Origin: an uncultured Ectothiorhodospiraceae bacterium
GTDB lineage: Bacteria > Pseudomonadota > Gammaproteobacteria > UBA6429 > Thiohalophilaceae
Direction of reading: 5' to 3'
DNA: 64,000 bases
Assembly: GCA_947259575.1 (NCBI GenBank)
Contig: CAMYMU010000024.1
Location: forward strand, 1-64,000
Part shown: positions 57,015 through 64,000 of the stretch, one piece after another
Position numbering within the stretch: position 1 is the first letter of the stretch
Layout: every line of letters starts with the position of its first letter
Position numbers and translations under genes: made by a program
Notes under the pieces: model-generated
The model's input: the letters and a program-made list of their open reading frames with translations, nothing else
What the model was told of the DNA's origin: nothing
Database searches by the model: none

Positions 57015-58417
57015 AAATAGTTTTAATTTCACCAAAAGGTCCATTGTATCGCTTCAAAGGTGGCCTATTTAAAAAATCACTACGTTACCAGCCGTTAACA
57101 TTAACAACGTTAGCAGCACTTATTCCTGAAGATATTGATGTAGAGCTTGTGTTAATTGATGAGGGGATCGAGACGATCCCTGAGAGCCTTGAAGCCGATC
57201 TGGTCGCCATGACGGTTATCACGGGTACGGCCAGGCGCGCCTATGAATTATCAGAACAATTTCAACAACGTAATATACCCGTGGTGTTGGGCGGGCCGCA
57301 TGTCACATTAGTACCTGACGAGGCACAACAACATGCAAATGCGATTTGTGTGGGTTATGCAGAAGAGACATGGCCGCAATTACTGCGTGACTTTGTAAAG
57401 GGTGAAATGCAGGCCGTTTATAAACAACGACCTGATATGTCGCTTGGTTGGGATGCCTTCCCTAAAAGAGAATTGATGAATAAACGCAATTTTCTTACCC
57501 AGGCAGTCTTTGAGGCAACGCGCTCATGTATGCATGACTGCGAGTTTTGTGTGGCACCTGCGGCGTGGGGGAGAAAGCAGTACCAACGTCCTATCGACTG
57601 GATTATTGAAGATATTAAACAGGTAGGGCAGAAAAAAATTATATTTATTGATTTAAATATCATTTCTGACAAGCAATATGCAAAGGAATTGTTTCGGCGC
57701 CTGATTCCTTTGAATATCAAATGGTTTGGCCTGTCCACCGTGCTGCTTGCCCATGATGAAGAACTAAAAGAATTGTTAGCGAGAAGTGGTTGCAAGGGGT
57801 TGTTGCTTGGTCTTGAGACAGTTAGTGAGCAAAGCCTGAAAGATGCAAAAAAGCGCTTTAATGCATCAGTGGGATACAAAGAAATTATTAAGGATCTGCA
57901 TAAGCTTGGGATATCCATACAAGGATGTTTTGTATTTGGACTTGACCACGATACTCCCGATGTATTTGATACCACGGTAGAGTTTGCTATCGATGCGGGC
58001 ATTGACCTACCACGCTTTGCAATCCTGACGCCATTCCCGGGCACACCTATATATAATAGTATGATGGCACAGGGACGTATTTTGACCCATGACTGGGAAC
58101 TATACGACGGCCAACATGTTGTCTTTCAGCCACGTAATATGTCAGTGCAAGAACTCGCAGTAGGCCATGAAGAGGCATGGAAAAAGGTCTATCGCTGGTC
58201 ATCAATTGCAAAACGCCTGTGGAATGCCAGAAACTTCCGGCCGCTCGCGATGAGCGTGAATCTAGGTTACCGGTTTTATGCTCACCACTTACATGAGTAC
58301 TACACCTGTGACGTGCAAATAAACACGGTATTCTCAAATCCGTTTCCTGGACTGGTACAACAAAATCCAGACCCTAATATGGAACCCGTCACCAGGAATA
58401 AGATTGTATGCGGATAA
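57011..58417 (+). CDS. B12-binding radical SAM enzyme, copy 1
   Basis: A 468-residue BchE-like protein. The N-terminal about 150 residues form a Rossmann-type cobalamin domain (LVAMTVITGTARRAYELSE, VVLGGPHVTLVPDEAQQHA), without the DxHxxG cobalt-ligand motif. The radical SAM core has C173-x3-C177-x2-C180 in RSCMHDCEFC. A C-terminal helix-rich domain follows. Members methylate unreactive carbons or make rings. It overlaps the GH3 gene by 4 bp and the next radical SAM gene by 10 bp. Confidence 0.92.
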   Translation: MKIVLISPKGPLYRFKGGLFKKSLRYQPLTLTTLAALIPEDIDVELVLIDEGIETIPESLEADLVAMTVITGTARRAYELSEQFQQRNIPVVLGGPHVTLVPDEAQQHANAICVGYAEETWPQLLRDFVKGEMQAVYKQRPDMSLGWDAFPKRELMNKRNFLTQAVFEATRSCMHDCEFCVAPAAWGRKQYQRPIDWIIEDIKQVGQKKIIFIDLNIISDKQYAKELFRRLIPLNIKWFGLSTVLLAHDEELKELLARSGCKGLLLGLETVSEQSLKDAKKRFNASVGYKEIIKDLHKLGISIQGCFVFGLDHDTPDVFDTTVEFAIDAGIDLPRFAILTPFPGTPIYNSMMAQGRILTHDWELYDGQHVVFQPRNMSVQELAVGHEEAWKKVYRWSSIAKRLWNARNFRPLAMSVNLGYRFYAHHLHEYYTCDVQINTVFSNPFPGLVQQNPDPNMEPVTRNKIVCG

Positions 58418-59763
58418 CCATCATACATCCTGCGATTGGCCACCGTGTCGGTGAAAAATATATCCGTTCCTGGCAAATGGAACCGTTACCGGCGGCGGCG
58501 GTGGCAGGTTTAACCCCACCTGATATTGATGTGAAGTTCTATGATGATCGCTTAGAGACTATTCCCTTCGACGAACCAACCGATGCGGTGGTGATGTCGA
58601 TCGAGACCTATACTGCCAAACGGGCTTACCAGATCGCCAGTGAATACAGGAAACGTAAGATACCTGTTATCTTCGGCGGCTTTCACGCAACACTGGTACC
58701 TGAAGAGGTTGAACAATATGCCGAAGCTATTGTAATTGGTGAAGCAGAGATGGTCTGGAACGAGGTCATTGATGACCTGCGACACGGTACCCTAAAAAAA
58801 CGCTATCAGATAGATAGTCGTCCCGATCTGAGTGAAATCAAAGTGGATCGTTCCATCTTTCAAGGCAAGCGTTATTTACCAATCGGTTTAGTCGAGACCG
58901 GGCGGGGTTGTAAGTTTCCATGTGATTTTTGTGCGATCCAGACTTTTTTTGATCGCTCCCATCGGCAGCGACCTGTTGAAGACATTATTGCTGAAGTTCG
59001 AACGCTCAAAGATAAAAATCGACTATTTTTCTTCGTCGATGACAATTTTGCCGGCAACATAAAAACAGCTAAACCTTTGCTTAAGGAATTGGCAAAGCTC
59101 AAGGTCCGCTGGATTACTCAAATGAGTATTAATGCGGCGCATGACGAAGAATTTTTATCGTTATTAAGCAGAAGCGGTTGCAAGGGCGTATTAATCGGTT
59201 TTGAAACGCTGAATCCAGAAAATCTCCGTTCGATGAAGAAAAACTTTAACATGATGAAGGGTGGCTACGAGCAGGCAATGCAAAATCTTAACCGGTATAA
59301 AATAAGAGTCTATGCGACTTTTGTATTTGGTTATGAGCATGATACTCCTCAGTCATTCTCCGATTCCGTTGAGTTTGCAATCGAACAAAAATTCTATATA
59401 GCCGCCTTCAATCATTTAACCCCTTTTCCTGGTACGCCACTTTATAAACGACTTGAGCAAGAAGAGCGATTGCGCTATCAAGCCTGGTGGCTTGATGATG
59501 CATATCGTTATAATGATGTACCGTTTAACACTAAACTATTGCAGCCAGAGGATATAACCCGTCTGTGTGTGCAGTCCCGAAAACGCTTCTATTCGTTCTC
59601 GAATATTATCAAGAGGGGGCTCTCTCGGACTAATCGTAGTGATGCCTTCATGTTTAGGAATTTTTTCCCAATAAACTTTATGCACGGCAATGAAATTAAC
59701 AAGCGTAATGGCTACCCATTAGGTGATGAGGCCTGGTCAGGCCGGTTGCTGGTGGCAGATTAA
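58408..59763 (+). CDS. B12-binding radical SAM enzyme, copy 2
   Basis: A 451-residue protein with the same layout: cobalamin-type domain (VMSIETYTAKRAYQIASEYR, VIFGGFHATLVPEEVEQY), then C168-x3-C172-x2-C175 (GRGCKFPCDFC) for the [4Fe-4S] cluster. It is clearly paralogous to copies 3 and 4 and more distantly to copy 1. The LETLNPENLRSMKKNFN region near 270 may touch the substrate. Substrate unknown; distinct from BchE of photosynthetic cyclase by context. Confidence 0.92.
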   Translation: MRITIIHPAIGHRVGEKYIRSWQMEPLPAAAVAGLTPPDIDVKFYDDRLETIPFDEPTDAVVMSIETYTAKRAYQIASEYRKRKIPVIFGGFHATLVPEEVEQYAEAIVIGEAEMVWNEVIDDLRHGTLKKRYQIDSRPDLSEIKVDRSIFQGKRYLPIGLVETGRGCKFPCDFCAIQTFFDRSHRQRPVEDIIAEVRTLKDKNRLFFFVDDNFAGNIKTAKPLLKELAKLKVRWITQMSINAAHDEEFLSLLSRSGCKGVLIGFETLNPENLRSMKKNFNMMKGGYEQAMQNLNRYKIRVYATFVFGYEHDTPQSFSDSVEFAIEQKFYIAAFNHLTPFPGTPLYKRLEQEERLRYQAWWLDDAYRYNDVPFNTKLLQPEDITRLCVQSRKRFYSFSNIIKRGLSRTNRSDAFMFRNFFPINFMHGNEINKRNGYPLGDEAWSGRLLVAD

Positions 59764-59769
59764 ATATCC

Positions 59770-60906
59770 ATGGGTAATTTAGCGACACATGAGCCTCATG
59801 AGCTGCAGCAGGAATATAAAGCAGGTGGTGTCGTTTATCGCAGAGTGACACTTGATGATGACGAATCGCTACGCCAGGTATTACGTCAGATCAGCATGGA
59901 CTCGTGGGTAAATGTTAGCACGGAGCATGAACCCTCTTATTTTGAATCGACAAATTTATTTGGCGAAACCGAGACTATTCTTGCCTCGACTGATGATAAT
60001 AAACAATCAACCGTTGGGATCTGCTCATCTGTATCGATGCCGGTCTATATAAATGGTGTCGCAAAGCAAGCAGGGTATTTAGGTGAACTACGGGTATTAC
60101 CTGAGTACTGCCATAAACTTTCAGTGATCCGCAATGGGTTTAAGTCTGTGCAGGCACTGAATCAACAACATCCCTATTGGTTTACCAGTATCGCGAAAGA
60201 AAATAGTATTGCGCGTCGCTTACTTGAGGCAAACTTAAAAGGTATGCCTGCGTATCAGCCCAGGGGCGAACTGTTAACGATGGCCTTGCCGGTGAGTGAC
60301 AAGCTTAAAAAAAATCTACTTGTTCATGCGACAGAAGACGATATTCCAGCGCTGGTTGAGTTTTACCGATCACATAATGCAGGATTTCAATATGCGCCAG
60401 TGATTAGCGAGCAATGGTTGCGGGGTTTAGATGGCCAGTCTGGTTTAACGATTCAGGATTTTTGGTTATTAAAAGTTAATGGAAACATCAGCGCCGCATT
60501 CGCGATCTGGGATCAGCGTAAATTTAAGCAATCCGTGGTGCGCGGTTATCGGTTTCCATTAAATATGTTTCGCCCACTATATAACCTCTATGCTAATTTA
60601 TCCGGGCGTGTCACTTTACCTGCCGTTGGTGAAAAGATTGACTATATATTTATAGCCTTTCTTGCAGTTGCTGGTGAAGCCAGGGAGCACACTAAAACCA
60701 TTATATCGACCGCACGAAAACTCGTGAAAGAAAAGGGGGCGAATGTCGCCATGTTAGGTGTCTCAAAGCTAAATCCAATCACAAGCTATTTAGAAACGAT
60801 ACCTCATCATGCCTACTCTACAGTAATCGAGAGTGTCACCTGGCCAAAACATGCTGAACAAAAAATAGATAATCGTCTTGTTCAACCCGAGATTGCCGTA
60901 ATATGA
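59770..60906 (+). CDS. GNAT-like acyltransferase, probable two-domain protein
   Basis: A 378-residue soluble protein without sure family. Two similar segments are visible: residues 20-185 (VVYRRVTLDDDESLRQVLRQ, YLGELRVLPEYCHKLSVIRNG) and 205-365 (LLVHATEDDIPALVEFYRSH, FAIWDQRKFKQSVVRGYR). The VLPEYCHKLSVIRNG motif resembles the acetyl-CoA-binding turn of GNAT enzymes, so a double GNAT fold is likely. It sits between radical SAM copies 2 and 3 with 6-bp and 1-bp gaps and may acylate the product. Confidence 0.6.
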   Translation: MGNLATHEPHELQQEYKAGGVVYRRVTLDDDESLRQVLRQISMDSWVNVSTEHEPSYFESTNLFGETETILASTDDNKQSTVGICSSVSMPVYINGVAKQAGYLGELRVLPEYCHKLSVIRNGFKSVQALNQQHPYWFTSIAKENSIARRLLEANLKGMPAYQPRGELLTMALPVSDKLKKNLLVHATEDDIPALVEFYRSHNAGFQYAPVISEQWLRGLDGQSGLTIQDFWLLKVNGNISAAFAIWDQRKFKQSVVRGYRFPLNMFRPLYNLYANLSGRVTLPAVGEKIDYIFIAFLAVAGEAREHTKTIISTARKLVKEKGANVAMLGVSKLNPITSYLETIPHHAYSTVIESVTWPKHAEQKIDNRLVQPEIAVI

Positions 60907-60907
60907 G

Positions 60908-62236
60908 ATGGCTATGCATAAAAATCGATTAAAACGATTGACGCTACTCCGGCCAAACATGGGGGATTACCGTTCCACTGATGGCTTACCACCAATGTCG
61001 ATGTCGATTCTAGCCGCACGTACACCGGCGGATGTTGAGATAACATTCTACGATGATAAGATTGAAGTCGTTCCTGAAGATGATACTCCCGATCTTGTCG
61101 CCATTACGGTCGAAACCTTTACGGCAAGGCGAGCCTATGAATTAGCCGCACGCTATCGTGATCGTGGTATATCTGTTGTGATGGGTGGCTACCACCCAAC
61201 CTTTTTACCCGAGGAAGCACTACAGCATGCAGACGCCATAGTCATTGGTGACGCCGAAGGTGCCTGGGAGCGATTGCTGGATGATTTTAATCATAATCGT
61301 CTCGAGCGAACATACCAGGGTGGTACTTCTGCTTCACTCAATGATTTCCGACAGGATAAACGAATTTTTGCAGGCAAGAAGTATATGCCCGTCGAGCCAG
61401 TTCAATACGGCCGAGGATGCCGCTTTGCCTGTGATTTTTGCTCGATTCGCGCATTTTACAAAGAGAGCCTGAGGGTACGTTCCATTGATAATATGGTTGC
61501 AGAGTTAACAACACTAAATCGACGTAAGCTGATTTTTTTTGCAGATGATAATTTATTTTCGTCACGGGCAGAACTGGAAGCGCTATTGACAGCTCTCAAG
61601 CCACTTGGTTTGCGCTGGTCATGCCAGATCAGTATTGATGTGGCACGCGATGAAACCTTGCTGGATAAAATGGCAGAATCAGGCTGCGTCTTTGTCCTGA
61701 TCGGATTTGAATCATTGTCGCGAGACAACCTTAAACAAATGGGCAAGCCATGGAATCATGTTGCGGGTGACTATCAACAAGTTGTGCGTAAATTGCATCA
61801 GCGAAAGATTGCTGTTTATGGCACTTTCGTGTTTGGTTATGACTATGATACGATTGATACGATTCAGCAAAGTCTTGACTTTGCACTGGATGCAAAACTC
61901 GAGATAGCCAATTTTAATCCGCTGACACCCACGCCTAGTTCACCACTCTATGATCGCCTTGCCCAGGAGGGTAGATTAATATCACCAACCTGGTGGTTAG
62001 ATGAAAACTATCGCTATGGCGATCCTATTTTCAGGCCAAAATTGATGGATCCCGATGAGTTTGCACATAAATGTTATGAAGCTAAAAAGGCCTTCTACTC
62101 ATGGCGTTCAATTGGTAGTCGTGTACTGGGCACGGAGGCGGGTATTAATGTCTTCAGGACCGGTATTGTAAGCCTGGCCAATCTTATTTCACGACGCGAA
62201 GTCTTCCGCAAACAATATCGTCCATTAGGTGCTTGA
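60908..62236 (+). CDS. B12-binding radical SAM enzyme, copy 3
   Basis: A 442-residue protein. Cobalamin-type domain (LVAITVETFTARRAYELAA, VVMGGYHPTFLPEEALQHA) and radical SAM cysteines C171-x3-C175-x2-C178 in GRGCRFACDFC are intact. The C-terminal part contains TWWLDENYRYGDPIFRPKL, present in nearly the same form in copies 2 and 4 (WWLDDAYRYNDVPFNTKL and WWLHPEYRFNQAAFVPKN). It begins 1 bp after the previous stop codon. Confidence 0.92.
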   Translation: MAMHKNRLKRLTLLRPNMGDYRSTDGLPPMSMSILAARTPADVEITFYDDKIEVVPEDDTPDLVAITVETFTARRAYELAARYRDRGISVVMGGYHPTFLPEEALQHADAIVIGDAEGAWERLLDDFNHNRLERTYQGGTSASLNDFRQDKRIFAGKKYMPVEPVQYGRGCRFACDFCSIRAFYKESLRVRSIDNMVAELTTLNRRKLIFFADDNLFSSRAELEALLTALKPLGLRWSCQISIDVARDETLLDKMAESGCVFVLIGFESLSRDNLKQMGKPWNHVAGDYQQVVRKLHQRKIAVYGTFVFGYDYDTIDTIQQSLDFALDAKLEIANFNPLTPTPSSPLYDRLAQEGRLISPTWWLDENYRYGDPIFRPKLMDPDEFAHKCYEAKKAFYSWRSIGSRVLGTEAGINVFRTGIVSLANLISRREVFRKQYRPLGA

Positions 62237-62256
62237 GTGAGAGGCGTGACAAGCTA

Positions 62257-63588
62257 ATGAAGATTACGTTTATCAAACCCACAATCGGGCGTCGCGAACA
62301 CAGTCTTTATGTCGACGAAGGACGTATGGAGCCTTTGATGCTGGCGGTGCTGGCAGGCTTAACACCTAATGATGTTGATGTGGCGCTTTATGATGACAGA
62401 ATGGAGTCCATTCCATTTGATGAAGAAACTGATCTGGTTGCGATTACGGTAGAAACATATACAGCGCGACGTGCTTATGAAATCTCCGAAGAATATAGAG
62501 GCCGTGGTGTGCCTGTCATTCTAGGCGGAATGCACGTCACCTTGTTGCCGGATGAGGCAGCGCAACACGCCGACAGCATCTTTATCGGCGATGCAGAATC
62601 TCTCTGGACAACCGTGGTGGATGATGCACGACGTGGAAAACTACAATCACGTTATGTTGCACCACCTGGTGTAGCCCAGTTTCCAAATGTTTTACCCAGA
62701 CGTGATTTATATAAGGGCAAGGGCTATTTACCGATGTCGCTAATGCAATATACACGCGGCTGTCGTTTCGCCTGTAGCTTTTGTGCGGTCAGTAAGTACT
62801 TTGATAAAAAACATTATATTCGTCGTATCGATGAGGTGGTTAGAGAAATATCTGAACAAAACCGGAAATTTATTTTCTTTATCGATGACAATATTGCAAC
62901 CGATCGTAAGGCATTAAAAGAGTTGTGTCGTGAGCTAATACCTTTGAGAATTCATTGGATAAGTCAGGCCAGCTTGGATGTCACAAAAGATCAGAACTTG
63001 ATGAAAGCGATGGCTGACAGTGGTTGTATTGGTCATGTAATGGGCTTTGAGACGATAACACCCGGAAGTCTCCGTGATGCGCGTAAAGCACCCAATATCT
63101 CTGGATTTTCGAATTATCAGCACGAAGTCAGAATTTTGCGTGAATTCGGTATGCAAACCTGGGCAGCGTTTACGCTCGGCTACGATAACGACACCTACGA
63201 TTCGGTATTAGCGACCATGGAGTTTGCCTTAAAAAGCAAATTCACATTTGCTGCATTTAATATCTTGATGCCATATCCGAATACGCCACTTTATAATAAA
63301 TTGGAAAGCGAGGGCCGTTTGTTATATGACGGTAAGTGGTGGTTGCATCCAGAATATCGCTTCAATCAAGCCGCGTTTGTACCAAAGAATATGGCGCCTG
63401 ATGAACTAACCGATGCCTGTCATATAGCACGTAAGAAGTTTAATAGTGTCTTTTCTTTGATGTACCGCTTCTCCGATATGCAAACAAACCTGAAAACACT
63501 CTGGCGTGCGGCATCCTATTGGCGCTATGCGACATTATTCAGGAAAGAGCTGTATAAAAAACATAAGATGAGATTTGGTCTTAAATGA
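62257..63588 (+). CDS. B12-binding radical SAM enzyme, copy 4
   Basis: About 443 residues, starting MKITFIKPTIGRREH. Cobalamin-type domain (LVAITVETYTARRAYEISE, VILGGMHVTLLPDEAAQHA) is followed by C169-x3-C173-x2-C176 in TRGCRFACSFC. ATG 62257 is preferred, with GAGAGG upstream; a TTG at 62233 would overlap copy 3. It overlaps the next membrane protein gene by 4 bp, thus the operon continues beyond the window. Confidence 0.92.
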   Translation: MKITFIKPTIGRREHSLYVDEGRMEPLMLAVLAGLTPNDVDVALYDDRMESIPFDEETDLVAITVETYTARRAYEISEEYRGRGVPVILGGMHVTLLPDEAAQHADSIFIGDAESLWTTVVDDARRGKLQSRYVAPPGVAQFPNVLPRRDLYKGKGYLPMSLMQYTRGCRFACSFCAVSKYFDKKHYIRRIDEVVREISEQNRKFIFFIDDNIATDRKALKELCRELIPLRIHWISQASLDVTKDQNLMKAMADSGCIGHVMGFETITPGSLRDARKAPNISGFSNYQHEVRILREFGMQTWAAFTLGYDNDTYDSVLATMEFALKSKFTFAAFNILMPYPNTPLYNKLESEGRLLYDGKWWLHPEYRFNQAAFVPKNMAPDELTDACHIARKKFNSVFSLMYRFSDMQTNLKTLWRAASYWRYATLFRKELYKKHKMRFGLK

Positions 63589-64000
63589 GCAAAAGGGTAC
63601 TAGAACTCTATCAATATATCGCGCCAGCGATATTGGCACCTTTGTCATTCTGGTTATGGTGGCGTGTTTATGATGGTAATATCCATCTGGTTTTAATCGC
63701 CTGGCTGCTGCCCGTGTTGTATGCCTATATTGTCCCTGCAGTCGGGACTAATTATTTGAAGGTTTGGGAATTCGATACACGTTTTCGAGTAGGACGATTC
63801 CGGCCACATCATGGCTTTGTGTTTGGTAGTGCGACAGCAATGATTGCCTGGCTCTGTCATACAGATCCAGCCACAAATTACTTCGACGTTTTTCGTTATG
63901 GTTTTATCATGGCAGCGGTGTTGGGCTTTTGGAATATTATTTATGACATTAAAGCCATTCGGAATGGTATTTTAAAAGTATACAATCAACCCTGGGCAGA
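63585..64000 (+). CDS. Membrane protein of the radical SAM cluster, cut by window end
   Basis: An open frame from ATG 63585 through the last base. The 138 residues seen begin MSKRVLELYQYIAPAILAPL and contain hydrophobic stretches at about 12-28, 33-58 and 85-125. No family recognised. The ATGA overlap with radical SAM copy 4 places it in the same operon; it could be a transporter or lipid-linked enzyme. The C-terminus is outside the window. Confidence 0.75.
   Translation, partial: MSKRVLELYQYIAPAILAPLSFWLWWRVYDGNIHLVLIAWLLPVLYAYIVPAVGTNYLKVWEFDTRFRVGRFRPHHGFVFGSATAMIAWLCHTDPATNYFDVFRYGFIMAAVLGFWNIIYDIKAIRNGILKVYNQPWA

Noticed and set aside
57011-63588. Assignment of the radical SAM enzymes as BchE for bacteriochlorophyll
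   Set aside because: No other bacteriochlorophyll or photosynthesis genes are nearby, and four tandem copies with a GH3 gene do not fit that pathway.

Overview
The window looks like a gammaproteobacterial chromosome (moderately AT-rich). Supporting signs are a four-cysteine Fnr, a class I photolyase, monomeric NADP isocitrate dehydrogenase, and an energy-coupled inorganic-carbon uptake locus beside a CbbR-like LysR regulator. An autotrophic, possibly sulfur-oxidising lifestyle is likely but not proven. No tRNA, rRNA, CRISPR array or complete transposase was seen.

Layout. 1-8.1 kb: C-terminus of a LysR regulator, then a DAB-type dissolved-inorganic-carbon operon (DabB, a NuoM-like membrane protein, DabA, a PII-like CPII protein, a SulP transporter with STAS domain). 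8.3-11.9 kb: fatty acid desaturase, AHL-lactonase-like hydrolase and an EamA exporter, converging on a TIM-barrel protein. 12.1-22.3 kb: a guanidine-assimilation operon (ABC importer, NikR-like regulator, carboxyguanidine deiminase subunits CgdA/CgdB, biotin-dependent carboxylase, allophanate hydrolase). It carries a NikR-geometry palindrome before the first gene and a two-hairpin guanidine-II (mini-ykkC) riboswitch directly before the carboxylase. The NikR-like protein has lost three of the four nickel ligands. 22.5-24.4 kb: a DsrC/TusE-like protein, a TIGR01777 epimerase and a DUF427 protein.

24.4-36.1 kb: a light-response locus. A CarH/LitR-type B12-binding MerR regulator heads a tightly packed 12-gene minus-strand operon for lipid modification and envelope functions, divergent from a DNA photolyase. 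The intergenic region has 11-bp-spaced nTnTACAn repeats overlapping a near-consensus sigma-70 promoter, which fits CarH-type autorepression. 36.1-39.3 kb: two related small envelope proteins, a 194-bp nested inverted-repeat element, fnr, and a small secreted protein with an FNR-like box upstream. 39.6-51.0 kb: a CheB-CheR-PAS fusion with a histone-H1-like lysine-rich head, a PAS histidine kinase and LuxR response regulator, Hsp20, a diguanylate cyclase, PilZ proteins and isocitrate dehydrogenase.

51.1-64.0 kb: the most novel part, an apparent uncharacterised biosynthetic cluster that runs off the window. A minus-strand trio (NTF2-like protein, AurF-like diiron oxygenase, hexapeptide acyltransferase) diverges from a Rieske oxygenase. 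An almost gapless operon follows: an unknown protein, a GH3-family adenylating enzyme, two B12-binding radical SAM enzymes, a GNAT-like protein, two more B12 radical SAM enzymes and a membrane protein cut by the window end. No polyketide synthase, NRPS or carrier protein is visible, so the product is unknown.
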